From Bog-473 sp963838835 (lineage in GTDB: Bacteria; Actinomycetota; Acidimicrobiia; Acidimicrobiales; RAAP-2), in NCBI GenBank assembly GCA_963838835.1, contig CAWITA010000024.1:180247-244246 (forward strand): 64,000 nt of DNA, read 5' to 3'. A model generated the notes under the pieces. That model searched no databases. It was not told the origin of the DNA and worked only from the letters and a program-made list of their open reading frames with translations. Position numbers and translations under genes: made by a program. How positions within the stretch are numbered: the first letter of the stretch is position 1; every line of letters begins with the position of its first letter. Shown piece after piece: positions 51,370 through 59,711 of the stretch.

Positions 51370-51774
51370 TTACGCCCCGCCTCGATACTCGGTGTCGGTG
51401 ACGTGCTCGCCCCAATTCGTCTCGGCCTTCTCCGCCTCACCGACGCCCTCGGTAATGGAGAGGTGCATCATGAAGTGGTCAGGCGTCGCACCGTGCCAGT
51501 GCCACTCGTCCGGCGCCGTCGCGACGACGTCGCCGGGGCGTATGGGCACGACATCGCCGCCGCGGGCCTGCACCAGGCCCGCACCCTCCATCACGTAGAG
51601 CGTCTGGCCGAGCGCATGCGAGTGCCAGGCCGTGCGTGCGCCCGGCATGAAATGGACGGCGTTGACGCGGACACGCGAGGGCTCCTGACCAAAGACGACG
51701 GGGTCGATCCAGACGTCGCCGGTAAACAAATCGGTGGGGCCCTTGACGGAGGGCTTCTTGGGCTCGATTTCCAT
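51370..51774 (-). CDS. Single-domain cupin protein
   Basis: 134 residues. VNAVHFMPGARTAWHSHALG holds cupin motif 1 (G-x5-H-x-H), QTLYVMEGAGLVQARGGDVV the middle, and PGDVVATAPDEWHWHGATPD motif 2. All metal His are present. It resembles the small cupins related to (R)-hydroxynitrile lyases and carboxymuconolactone-linked cupins. Function open. Divergent from the amidohydrolase, sharing its upstream region. Confidence 0.85.
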   Translation of the reverse strand: MEIEPKKPSVKGPTDLFTGDVWIDPVVFGQEPSRVRVNAVHFMPGARTAWHSHALGQTLYVMEGAGLVQARGGDVVPIRPGDVVATAPDEWHWHGATPDHFMMHLSITEGVGEAEKAETNWGEHVTDTEYRGGA

Positions 51775-51945
51775 CGTTTCTCCTTGCGCTCGGGTCAGGT
51801 GCCGATCAGCCGTGTCGTGGCGCGGGCTTCGGCCCTGACCCTATCGACGGCTTCCGGGCTCCAGGTCGGGACCGCGCCGCCGCCCGGGATCGTGCCGCGT
51901 TCCCGCCGGCGCCGGCCCGGGCTTTCGGAGCGCTCCGGCATTGAT
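51775..51945. other. Divergent regulatory region, left part
   Basis: Cupin upstream region. CGGAGCGCTCCG at 51927-51938 is a perfect 12-base palindrome. Confidence 0.4.
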
Positions 51946-51964
51946 AAAATATGCATGCAGTTTT
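51946..51964. promoter_or_regulatory. AT-rich palindrome between cupin and amidohydrolase genes
   Basis: AAAATATGCATGCAGTTTT has symmetric AAAA/TTTT arms around TGCATGCA, in a 70% GC context. It is 49-67 bases before the amidohydrolase ATG and overlaps a TTGATAAAAT segment with a -10-like TAAAAT. Candidate operator/promoter for one or both genes. Confidence 0.45.
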
Positions 51965-52012
51965 GGTTTGCCTAGCTCCAACCGCATATGGTCCGCGACG
52001 GGGGTCCCGACG

Positions 52013-53227
52013 ATGAGCCTTTCTGATCACTACACATTGATCACCGCCGACAGCCATGCCGGTGGCAGCCATGCCCAGTACCGGGACTACCTCGACCGCG
52101 AGTTCCTGGACGACTTCGATGCCTGGCGGGGCAAGTACAAGAACCCCTTCCGGGATCTCCGGGACACCAGTGAGCGGGTACGAAACTGGGACTCGGGGCG
52201 CCGGTGGTCCGACATGGAGTCGGACGGTGTCGTGGCGGAGGTCCTCTTCCCGAACACCATCCCGCCCTTCTTCCCGAGCTTCGTGCTCTTCGCGCCTCCG
52301 CCGCGCGACGGCGACGAATACCGGCACCGCTCGGCGGGGATCCGGGCCCACAACCGATGGCTGGTGGACTTCGTCGCCGAGAGTCCCGAACGGCGGGCCG
52401 GGATCGGCCAGATCTTCGTCAACGACCTCGACGACGCCGTCGCCGAGGCACGGTGGATCAAGGACCACGGTTTGCGGGGTGGTGTGCTGCTCCCGAACTT
52501 CGCGCCCGATGCCACCTGGCTCAAGCCGTACTTCGACCCGGCGTACGACCCGCTCTGGGCTGCGCTCGAGGATCTTGAGATACCGGTGAACTTTCACGGC
52601 GGGACTGGCTCGCCCGACTACGGCGACCTCCATGGGACCGGTGGCCTGGTGCAGCTGTCCGAGGCAACCTTCTTTTCCCAGCGCCCCCTCGTCCACCTGT
52701 TGCTGGGGGGTGTCTTCGAGCGCTTCCCCCGTTTGAAGGTCGTCATGACGGAGCTGGGCTGCCACTGGGTCCCCCAGTGGTTGCGCCAGCTGGACGGCAT
52801 CGTCTCGAGGCTGCGGGTCGGGACGACGGGTGAGCTGCGCTTCGCGGCGGGCACGGTGACACCGATGCTCCCCAGCGAGTACTTCGCTCGTAATTGCTGG
52901 CTCGGCGTGAGTCAGCCCGGGAAGAGGGACGCAGAGGTCCGCACGCAGCTTCCCGCCGATCGCTTCATGTGGGGCAACGACTATCCCCACGACGAGGGCA
53001 CCTACCCGTTCACCCGGGAGACCATCCGCCAGGTCTTCGAAGGCGTCGCCGAGAGCGAGATGCGCTCGATTCTCGGCGGCAACGCCGCCGCCCTCTACGG
53101 CTTCGATCTCACGGCCCTGGCGCCCTACGCGGACCGGCACGGGCCGACGGTGGCCGAGTTGTCCGAACCGCTGGTGGATCTCCCCGAAAACGCCAACCAG
53201 GCTCTCCGTCTGGCCACCACCCGCTGA
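52013..53227 (+). CDS. Metal-dependent amidohydrolase family 2 protein
   Basis: 404 residues from ATG 52013. YTLITADSHAGGSHAQYRDY has the DSHAGG metal start seen in aromatic-degradation members. IPVNFHGGTGSPDYGDLHGT and MTELGCHWVPQWLRQLDGIV carry His and Glu/Cys ligands, and MWGNDYPHDEGTYPFTRETI the catalytic Asp (GNDYPH). It is a paralogue type of the 14302 protein, though longer. Likely decarboxylates or hydrolyses a phenolic or ring-fission acid. Terminator hairpin follows its stop. Confidence 0.88.
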   Translation: MSLSDHYTLITADSHAGGSHAQYRDYLDREFLDDFDAWRGKYKNPFRDLRDTSERVRNWDSGRRWSDMESDGVVAEVLFPNTIPPFFPSFVLFAPPPRDGDEYRHRSAGIRAHNRWLVDFVAESPERRAGIGQIFVNDLDDAVAEARWIKDHGLRGGVLLPNFAPDATWLKPYFDPAYDPLWAALEDLEIPVNFHGGTGSPDYGDLHGTGGLVQLSEATFFSQRPLVHLLLGGVFERFPRLKVVMTELGCHWVPQWLRQLDGIVSRLRVGTTGELRFAAGTVTPMLPSEYFARNCWLGVSQPGKRDAEVRTQLPADRFMWGNDYPHDEGTYPFTRETIRQVFEGVAESEMRSILGGNAAALYGFDLTALAPYADRHGPTVAELSEPLVDLPENANQALRLATTR

Positions 53228-53262
53228 CCCGCACCCGGGGCACACCGATGTGCCGGTGCGGG
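53228..53262. terminator. Strong bidirectional terminator hairpin
   Basis: CCCGCACC (53228-53235) pairs with GGTGCGGG (53255-53262), and inside GGCACA (53239-53244) pairs with TGTGCC (53249-53254) around loop CCGA. It exactly fills the space between the amidohydrolase stop and the DUF5996 stop, convergent genes. Confidence 0.85.
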
Positions 53263-54183
53263 CTACGCCACCGGGGGTGGGTGCCCCTTGGCGCTGCCGG
53301 CGAGCGTCAGGTCCCAACCGCAGAGCAGGCACGCGTGCTGAAAAGCGGATCGTGCGAAGGTCAGCGCATAGTCGTGCGGATCGGGACGGGCGAGCACGTC
53401 GTCCAGGTCCAAGAGGTACTCACCCAGCGAGTCGTCCCAGCGCACGGCGGGCGGTGAGAGTGAGCCCGAGGCGAATCCTTCGGGAGCGGGGTGCGCGAAG
53501 GCGTAGAACGCCGCCTTCGGATACCGGGCGTCGCCCGGCCACCAGCCCACGGCGACCTCCTGGGAGTCCATCGCGTTGCGCATGATGAAGTCGTGGGAAG
53601 GGGGATCGGCCGGCAGCCCAGAGAACAAATTGGTCGCCAGGTCGAACGATCCCCACCAGGCGTTGACCGGTGTCGAACGCCCGCGGTACGGGGCACGGAA
53701 GGCGCCAAGCACCAGGGCGGCCTGGGTGGCCGACGCGAAGTAGGCCTCGACCTGGCTAGGTGTGTAACGGGCGTGCTGGTCGTCCTCGTCGAGAGGAACC
53801 GTCCACGGCACTTCCTGCGGAGTCAGATTGACGTCGATTGGCCCGCCCAGCTCGCGCACCGCGCCGAGGACGCTGCGGGTCACCTCGGAGACCGGCCGGT
53901 CCGGAGCAAGCGCGAAGCGGCGCGTCCGGCCGTCGCGGTGTTCGACGACAGCCTCGTGGGTGCGAAGGTCCAGCGTCACGGCAAGAGCGCCGGAGCCATC
54001 GGGTGCCGGCAGCGGCGCCGTCTCCCAGCCCCGCGCCGTGAGGCGGAGCGCGGCGTGCTGCAGCTCCGGTTCGGCTGGCGCCAGCGCTGCCGCGAGCTTT
54101 CCAAGGACCTGGGTGTGCGCGTGCAGCGTGTCGCACGTCTCGCTCCAGTCCTCATAGCTGGCCGCCGGCCACTCGAGGGGCAT
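53263..54183 (-). CDS. DUF5996-family protein
   Basis: 306 residues. MPLEWPAASYEDWSETCDTL is typical of the N-terminus, and the AYFASATQAALVLGAFRAPY, TPVNAWWGSFDLATNLFSGL and FIMRNAMDSQEVAVGWWPGD segments are characteristic of DUF5996. CLLCGWDLTLAGSAK ends it with a Cys pair. No function is established for the family; proteins are cytoplasmic and occur widely in actinobacteria. Preceded on its strand by a hairpin that insulates it from the YtxH gene. Confidence 0.8.
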   Translation of the reverse strand: MPLEWPAASYEDWSETCDTLHAHTQVLGKLAAALAPAEPELQHAALRLTARGWETAPLPAPDGSGALAVTLDLRTHEAVVEHRDGRTRRFALAPDRPVSEVTRSVLGAVRELGGPIDVNLTPQEVPWTVPLDEDDQHARYTPSQVEAYFASATQAALVLGAFRAPYRGRSTPVNAWWGSFDLATNLFSGLPADPPSHDFIMRNAMDSQEVAVGWWPGDARYPKAAFYAFAHPAPEGFASGSLSPPAVRWDDSLGEYLLDLDDVLARPDPHDYALTFARSAFQHACLLCGWDLTLAGSAKGHPPPVA

Positions 54184-54200
54184 GGACCGACCTTAGCCAC

Positions 54201-54226
54201 CCCGGTCGGGACGATTCCCGACCGGG
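54201..54226 (-). terminator. Perfect GC hairpin after the YtxH-like gene
   Basis: CCCGGTCGGG-ACGATT-CCCGACCGGG is a 10-base perfect stem with a 6-base loop, 12 bases after the YtxH-like stop. It likely ends transcription of that gene and reduces read-through into the DUF5996 gene. Confidence 0.75.
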
Positions 54227-54237
54227 CGCTTCCGGCC

Positions 54238-54519
54238 CTACCGCCCGGAGCTGCTGCGCTGGTAGTTCGACCGGGCCGGGAGGGTGGCATCGGCCGTCGC
54301 GGGGACCTCCTCGATCCTCTCGGCCCCGTTGCTCGCCGCCGCGTCCGTGAGATTGGCCACGGCAGTCGGGGCGTCCTCAGCCGGTGCGCTGGCGTCGTCC
54401 CGACCGGACACCCCGCGGACCTTCGCCTCGAGTCGCTCGTAGGGCTTTCGCCCCGCCCTCGACCCCAGGAGGAACCCGATGGCGACCCCAGTTCCCAAAA
54501 CGGCAAGAAATCTCTTCAT
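54238..54519 (-). CDS. YtxH-domain small membrane protein
   Basis: 93 residues from ATG 54519, five bases after GGGAG. MKRFLAVLGTGVAIGFLLGS is a membrane segment, followed by RAGRKPYERLEAK, the YtxH motif (GxxxGRKPYxxL). An acidic, Ala-rich tail follows. YtxH proteins are stress-associated, often under SigB in Gram-positive bacteria. No regulator is nearby. Confidence 0.75.
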   Translation of the reverse strand: MKRFLAVLGTGVAIGFLLGSRAGRKPYERLEAKVRGVSGRDDASAPAEDAPTAVANLTDAAASNGAERIEEVPATADATLPARSNYQRSSSGR

Positions 54520-54622
54520 CATCACTCCCATCGAATCGCTTCATCCTTCGCACCTCTCTTTGTGCCCAATCGTCACGGGATCAACCACCGGCAGAGGTCG
54601 GGGGACGTCCGGGTCAACTGGG
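54520..54622. other. Short gap
   Basis: Nothing recognised. Confidence 0.3.
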
Positions 54623-54829
54623 TCAGCGGCGTCTCGGTCCGAGCCCGACGGCGCGGACGAAGCGGTTGATCTGGCGGTTTCCGGTGCGGTAGATGACCCG
54701 CCGTGCTTCGCGCTGGGCGGCACCGCCGGTGGCGCCCGAGAGCCCACCCCGCCGGTAGCCGTGCTCGACCGCTTCGACGTTCCCGAGATCGCGGGCGAAG
54801 CGGTAGAGCTGGGAGCGGGTGGTGCTCAC
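54623..54829 (-). CDS. Small basic hypothetical protein
   Basis: 68 residues from GTG 54829, whose GTGA overlaps the upstream gene's stop. MSTTRSQLYRFARDLGNVEA and REARRVIYRTGNRQINRFVR show a basic helical protein; such short YRxxN-rich proteins occur in actinobacteria next to cell-wall or phage-related genes. No function known. It is last in the run that begins near 61.9 kb. Confidence 0.6.
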   Translation of the reverse strand: MSTTRSQLYRFARDLGNVEAVEHGYRRGGLSGATGGAAQREARRVIYRTGNRQINRFVRAVGLGPRRR

Positions 54830-55097
54830 GAGGGCACCTCCTCTTTGGTCGCCCGGTCGGCCAGGATGAGACGCTCGACGATGCCCCGGAGCCGTTCGGG
54901 GTCCTCCGTCTGCTCCATCAGCTCGAGCTCCGCCGGGGGACGCCGACGCAGCCGAGCCCGTTGTCCTCGAACGCCGCGGCGCGCCACGCCATCCATTCGG
55001 TCCCTGCGTCGTCCTCTCCGTTCGCCTCCACCGTGTTGATCAGGGCGACGAGCTCGATCTGGCCGCTCGCGGTGACGTCGTATTCGATGAAGAGCAA
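54826..55097 (-). CDS. Small hypothetical protein with a homopolymer frameshift
   Basis: TTG 55097 follows GGGAGG by six bases: LLFIEYDVTASGQIELVALI, NTVEANGEDDAGTEWMAWRA, then a five-G run (plus 54935-54939) breaks the frame. The next frame gives PPAELELMEQTEDPERLRGI, VERLILADRATKEEVPS and a stop overlapping the 68-residue gene. 272 bases plus one is 91 codons, so one base is missing. No function recognised. Confidence 0.55.
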
Positions 55098-55132
55098 GGC
55101 ACCTCCCGGGTCCGAAGATCGGCGTCACCAAC

Positions 55133-55945
55133 CTAGGTGCGGGGGCGCCGGCGGCCCGACGAGCCCCGCCCCGCCAGCGTCTCGGCGTCAACCAGGGACG
55201 CGCGCCAGAGCGCTTGTGGAGCGAGGCGCAGAGTCGAGAAGACCCACCGCAGCACGCCGGGCGACCAGATGATCGCCTTGCCGTTCGAGACCCGCGTCGG
55301 ACATCGGTCGCGACTCGGTCCGGTCCGACGGCGAGGGGTGCCGCCGGCCGGCCGACCGTCATCTTGGTGTGAACGAACCCGGGCCGGACGACGTGCACGG
55401 AGACGCCCGTTCCCCGTAGTGACTCACCGAGGCCCTGCGCGGATCCGTCGAGGCCTGCCTTGGCCGCGCCGTAGACGAAATTGGATCGGCGCACCCGGTA
55501 GCCGGCGACGGAGGACAGCACGATGATGCGTCCGTGACCCTGCCGTTCGAGCCGCACCGCGGCGGCCGCCGTGGCTGCCGCGGGCCAGGTCAGGTTGACG
55601 GTCTGCATCGGACGATCCGGGCCGGATCTGTCTCGTCCGCCTCCTGGTGCCCGAGCTCTCCCACGGCGACGATGACCAGATCGACCGCCTCCCCGCCGCG
55701 TCGAAGCACTCGGAGACCGTCTTGTCGACGGCGTCGGTCTCCGCCGCGTCGACGGGACCGTCTCGACGTGTGCGATCGAATCCTGCAGCCTGGAGGCCGC
55801 CCGCGCCAGGCTCGGGCCGCCGCGCCCGGCGAGGACGACCGACCGGCAACGGTCGGCCGCCAGCGACGCGCGCCATTGCCGCGGCGATGTCCGAGGAACC
55901 CCCGAGGACGACGACCGATTGGGGCCGACCGAAGGCGTCGTTCAT
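55133..55945 (-). CDS. dprE2: DprE2-like decaprenylphosphoryl-2-keto-ribose reductase, frame broken by indels
   Basis: The start MNDAFGRPQSVVVLGGSSDI (ATG 55945) matches DprE2, an SDR. RIIVLSSVAGYRVRRSNFVY and GAAKAGLDGSAQGLGESLRG carry the catalytic Ser and Y-x3-K in a second frame; AIIWSPGVLRWVFSTLRLAP, QALWRASLVDAETLAG end it in a third, with a TAG at 55133. Total 813 bases is 270 residues, near the Mycobacterium protein (about 254). It reduces the keto intermediate made by DprE1 to decaprenylphosphoryl-arabinose. ATGA overlap with dprE1. Indels are probably consensus errors. Confidence 0.75.
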
Positions 55946-57309
55946 CTCGTGACCGCGAGGCGGCGCGGAGGTCGGACGCGAGAGCCCCTTCGGGATCGAC
56001 ACGCCGGCAGACGGTGTGCATCTCCTCCAGCCGCGGGTACATGGCGGGGAGCAGGTCCGGCCGCAGGCGCGTCGTCCTTGGCCAGATAGACGCGGCCGTC
56101 AGCCGAGGCCACCTGGTCGTCGAGCCGGTCCAGGAGTCCCGGCAGCGCGGGCGGACCGATCGGAAAGTCGAGGGCCAGGGTCCACCCCTGCTGGGCGAAG
56201 GACAGTGGACCGGGCGTGCCGGGACCGAAGCGCTTCAGCACGGCGAGAAAGGACGGCACCCCGGAGGAGCTGATCGCGGCGACGGCCTCCTCCACCACGT
56301 CACCGCGTCCGGGGTGGCACGGCGAACTGGTACTGCACGAACCCGTCGGGGCCGTAGAGCAAGTTCCATCGGCCCACGCCGTCCAGCGGGTGGAAAAAGG
56401 CGGAGAGCGGACGGAGCGAGCCCTGCGACGTGGACCCCGCGGCGGGAACCACGCCTCGTTCAACGCGCTGGACCGAGAGACGGTTGGCGACCCGTCGAGG
56501 CGCGGGCGCGAGGGATCTGGATCCGGGGTTCTCCCGGCGCCTCCCTGCTGCGCGCGGCAGCGGTCCGGGATGGCGCCGGCAGAGGCGTGGTCGCCGCGCG
56601 TGAGGATCGAGCGGTGCCGACGGTCTCGGTGGCGGACGCAGTCGAGCCAGGCGACGCTATAGCGGTACTCGTCGTCCGTCTCCTCCATCTCCGTCATGAC
56701 GTCCTCGAGCCGGCTGAACCGGCGGCCGTCCACCTGCATCCACGAGGTCTCGATCGGGATCAGGCGCAGGGTGGCGCTGACGACTACCCCGGTCAGCCCC
56801 ATTCCCCCGGCGGTGGCCCAGAACAGGTCCGGGTCGTGTTCGGGGGACACCGTGAAGGTCCCGACGGGCGTGACCAGCGTCATCTCCACGACGTGCCGCG
56901 TGAAGCTGCCGTCACGGTGATGGTTCTTACCGTGGACGTCCGCCGCGATCGCTCCACCGATCGACACAGAGCGGGTTCCCGGCGTGACCGCGACGAACCA
57001 TCCCGCCGGGATGATGGCTCGCATCAGGTCGTGCAGGCTGACGCCGCCGCCGACCTCGATCGATCCGGACGAGTGGTCGAGGGCGCCGATGTGCGAGAGC
57101 CCGGACGTGTCGAGAGTGAGACCGCCGTTGCACTGCGCAGCGTCGCCGTAACTGCGCCCGAGGCCACGGGCGATGACGCCGTCACGGTGGGTGCGCAGCG
57201 CGAGCTCGACAGAGGCCACGTCGGCCGGACGGCTCACCAGGGCCGTCGTCGGCGTGGTTCGCCCCCAACCGCATAGCGGCTTGGGCGAGACCTCGACCGT
57301 GCCGGTCAT
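55942..57309 (-). CDS. dprE1: DprE1-like decaprenylphosphoryl-ribose 2-oxidase, frame broken by indels
   Basis: Start CGWGRTTPTTALVSRPADVA, then GVIARGLGRSYGDAAQCNGG (FAD binding) and VTPGTRSVSIGGAIAADVHG with the conserved VxGxxxxGGAIAxDVHGK. RRFSRLEDVMTEMEETDDEY and YSVAWLDCV precede a slip; HPLDGVGRWNLLYGPDGFV is in another frame, and SFLAVLKRFGPGTPGPLSF, GWTLALDFPIGPPALPGLL return to the first. Length 1368 bases is 455 residues, close to Mycobacterium DprE1 (461). It oxidises the 2'-hydroxyl of decaprenylphosphoryl-ribose in arabinan synthesis. Benzothiazinone-target Cys position appears to be Ala. Confidence 0.82.
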   Translation of the reverse strand: MTGTVEVSPKPLCGWGRTTPTTALVSRPADVASVELALRTHRDGVIARGLGRSYGDAAQCNGGLTLDTSGLSHIGALDHSSGSIEVGGGVSLHDLMRAIIPAGWFVAVTPGTRSVSIGGAIAADVHGKNHHRDGSFTRHVVEMTLVTPVGTFTVSPEHDPDLFWATAGGMGLTGVVVSATLRLIPIETSWMQVDGRRFSRLEDVMTEMEETDDEYRYSVAWLDCVRHRDRRHRSILTRGDHASAGAIPDRCRAQQGGAGRTPDPDPSRPRLDGSPTVSRSSALNEAWFPPRGPRRRARSVRSPPFSTRWTAWADGTCSTAPTGSCSTSSPCHPGRGDVVEEAVAAISSSGVPSFLAVLKRFGPGTPGPLSFAQQGWTLALDFPIGPPALPGLLDRLDDQVASADGRVYLAKDDAPAAGPAPRHVPAAGGDAHRLPACRSRRGSRVRPPRRLAVTR

Positions 57310-58175
57310 GCGTACAGCCCCATGCCCATCAAGGCGAGCCAGAGCAACCCGTAGGCCTGAAGGAGGTGATCCTTCAGGGCGAGCTCCTCGGGTTCCCCGC
57401 CGAGGCCGGCGTCGAGCAGGCGAAAGATGTGGAGGACGGCGAGCACGAGCGGGATCACGGTGAGCTCCATCCAGACCACCTCGTGGCCGGCGTGCGCCAG
57501 CAGGCCGCTCCTCTCGAAGGCCCACAGGCAGTAGGAGGCGACGGTCACGGTGGCCGAAATGGTGAGCGTGGACTTCAAGAACGACTCGGTGTACTGGCCG
57601 AGCACCTGGCGGTGCTCCCCCCGATCGCGGCCCAAGCGGGCGCGTTCGGCGGCGCGCTTGCCGGTTACGACGAAGAGCGCAGCGAACGAGGTGAAGACGA
57701 GGAACCAGTTCGAGAGCGCCACGTGTGCGACGACGCCACCGGCGACGGCGCGGAGCACGAAGCACAACGCCACGACCGCGAGCTCCACGACCGGCTCGTG
57801 CTTGAGCCGTAGGCTGTAGGCGATGCTCAACATCGCATAGGAGCCGACGACGACCGCGAAGCCCCAGGGGCCGATGAAGACCGCGGCGGCGAGGGCGACC
57901 ACGATCAGGCTCGCACCGGCGCGGACCGCCGTTCGGGACCGAAGGGCGCCGCTCGCGACCGGCCGCCGCCGTTTGACCGGGTGGTACTGGTCCGAGCGGG
58001 CATCGACGACGTCGTTGACCAGGTAGGTGCCTGCTGCCACCAGGCAGAACACCACGAAGGCGCTGATGACACGCACCGTCGTGTGCCAGTCACCGAGCAC
58101 ACCTGCCGCGGCGGGCGCCGTGAAGACCAGCAGGTTCTTGATCCACTGCCGGGGGCGCACGCCGCGGACGATCAA
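57306..58175 (-). CDS. UbiA-family decaprenylphosphate phosphoribosyltransferase
   Basis: About 289 residues, TTG 58175 the proposed start. Nine-odd membrane helices; GTYLVNDVVDARSDQYHPVK holds the first Asp-rich site (NDxxDxxxD) and YTESFLKSTLTISATVTVAS lies near the second. RGVRPRQWIKNLLVFTAPAA is the typical N-terminus of DppR (Rv3806c-like) rather than menaquinone or haem prenyltransferases. It joins phosphoribosyl pyrophosphate to polyprenyl phosphate, feeding DprE1. Stop overlaps the dprE1 ATG (ATGA). The only intact frame in this part. Confidence 0.88.
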   Translation of the reverse strand: MIVRGVRPRQWIKNLLVFTAPAAAGVLGDWHTTVRVISAFVVFCLVAAGTYLVNDVVDARSDQYHPVKRRRPVASGALRSRTAVRAGASLIVVALAAAVFIGPWGFAVVVGSYAMLSIAYSLRLKHEPVVELAVVALCFVLRAVAGGVVAHVALSNWFLVFTSFAALFVVTGKRAAERARLGRDRGEHRQVLGQYTESFLKSTLTISATVTVASYCLWAFERSGLLAHAGHEVVWMELTVIPLVLAVLHIFRLLDAGLGGEPEELALKDHLLQAYGLLWLALMGMGLYA

Positions 58176-58269
58176 GCCCGGGGTCGAATGCCTCTCCGCC
58201 CGCTGGCCGCGCTCGGGCGCCAGCCCGATTCCGGCGGTGACGCGTCGAGCGGGGCGCGGTCCGCGGTCG

Positions 58270-59504
58270 TCACGGGGCGGTCGCCGACATGGTAATGAAG
58301 TCGCGGGCCCACCACGCTTGGAAATAGCGACCCGGCGTGCCCGTCATCCCCGCGAGGAGCTCGGTGCCGTCGACGGGGGTCGCCGCCCCGCCCGGCGTCG
58401 ACGGTTGGTAGGTGCTGTAGTTGACCCAGTCGGTGTTGATGTCGAGCTCCATGGCCCGGACCGCACCGGCCCTGACCAAGATGTTCGCCAGGTCGGCGAT
58501 GTCCAGGCCGGGGCCACCGACGTAGACCAGGGCGCCGTCGGCAGTCACGCCGAGGCCAGACCGCCACACGTAGAGGCCGCCGCCTAGGGTCGCACCCCAC
58601 TGCGTGGGGTCCGAGCCGTCGACCGCGGGTACCATCCGGCCGCCGTCGACCAGCAGGTCGAGGTTCTGGCGGACCGACACGACGTCGGGGCCCATCGTGA
58701 CGTCGCGTCCCCACTGGCCCACCGTGGACGAGCCGTTCTTGTACACGACGAAGGACGCCGCCCCCGCGCGGCAAGGGGATGATGGTCTTGTTGTCTGTGT
58801 AGTAGCCGCCGTTGGCGTCGGACATGAGGAAGCCGGCGTTGAACGCCGCGACGAGAGTCGTGGCGTCGGTCGCCGAGATCGGGGCGGTGTGGGTGTAGGG
58901 GCCGCCACCGGGGATCTGGCTGCCGGAGTACAGCGTCGCCTTCAGCAGCTCGGTGTCCATCCAGGCGACACCCACGACATAGCTGGTGTGGATCGTGCTC
59001 GGTCGCAACACTGTCTCGTAGACGGCGGGCCGCCCGTCGACGAGCCGGCCGACCGGTGACCACTGGCCTTCGCCGGCCACGGGCGGGCTTGCGATGGGGA
59101 CGATCGGCGCCGGAACCGGCAGGTGAGGAATGGTGGCGACGTCCGGCGCGGTCCGTACCGGCTTTGGCTTGTGGATGGTGCCGGGGGCCAGGACGCCGCC
59201 GACCTTGGGCGGCGTGGTGCGCGTACCATTCGTTCTCCGCCCACACGACGATCGACGCGCCTCCGTGTTCGCGGAACCATTCCGCGGCCCGCGCCCCCAG
59301 GGAGCTGCCGAGGGCGGGGTTGGTGAGTGCGCCGCCCAGCGAGAAGGTGAGCCAGATCAGGAAGAGAACAAGGACGGAGCCGATGACGGCCAGGACCCGG
59401 CGTCGGCGTCGGTGGCGCGCTCTCGACGCCCGGGCCGACCTCGGTGGGCGGCGGCCCGCCTCGGGTGCGTCGTCGTCGAGGTCGTCGAGCGGAAGGCTCA
59501 GCAC
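58270..59504 (-). CDS. Membrane-anchored phosphodiester glycosidase (NAGPA/DUF2233-like), frameshifted
   Basis: GTG 59504 gives MLSLPLDDLDDDAPEAGR, then membrane helix VLAVIGSVLVLFLIWLTFSL. The frame slips near 59215 and again at the C run 58761-58765. Between and after, YVVGVAWMDTELLKATLYSG, ATTLVAAFNAGFLMSDANGG and YYTDNKTIIPLPRG, then VGQWGRDVTMGPDVVSVRQN, MELDINTDWVNYSTYQPSTP give the NAGPA-type domain. The family hydrolyses sugar-phosphodiester bonds. 95 bases upstream of the UbiA gene; a role in envelope glycan turnover is inferred. Confidence 0.72.
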
Positions 59505-59506
59505 GC

Positions 59507-59711
59507 GCTCCACCAGGTGCAGGGCCTGCGTCGGACAGGCCCGCACGGCACGCCGGGCATGATTGGCGAGGGAGGGGCCGATGCCGTCCCCGTCGACGAT
59601 CGGGTAGCCCCAGCGATCGAGCTCGATGCGTTCGGGAAGGATCTCCGCGCACAGGCCGCGTCCGTCGCACGCAATCGGGTCCAGAACCAACTCGAAAGTC
59701 CAGCGGCTCAC
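59507..59711 (-). CDS. Small ferredoxin (one cluster), in frame with the next gene
   Basis: GTG 59711, overlapping the NuoF-like stop (GTGA), encodes FELVLDPIACDGRGLCAEIL, PERIELDRWGYPIVDGDGIG, ARRAVRACPTQALHL. Cys pattern C-x5-C and a distal CP fit a one-cluster [3Fe-4S]-type ferredoxin. No stop separates it from the glycosidase frame; a stop lost to an indel is likely, since a TGA lies in a neighbouring frame at the boundary. It would take electrons from the NuoF-like flavoprotein. Confidence 0.65.

Noticed and set aside
51806..53332. 508-codon minus-strand frame opposite the second amidohydrolase
   Set aside because: Antisense shadow; the convergent hairpin at 53228 also argues against a gene running through it.
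55534..57276. 580-codon plus-strand frame opposite dprE1/dprE2
   Set aside because: Antisense shadow; low-complexity Arg/Gly/Ala product, while the minus strand has clear DprE1/DprE2 content.
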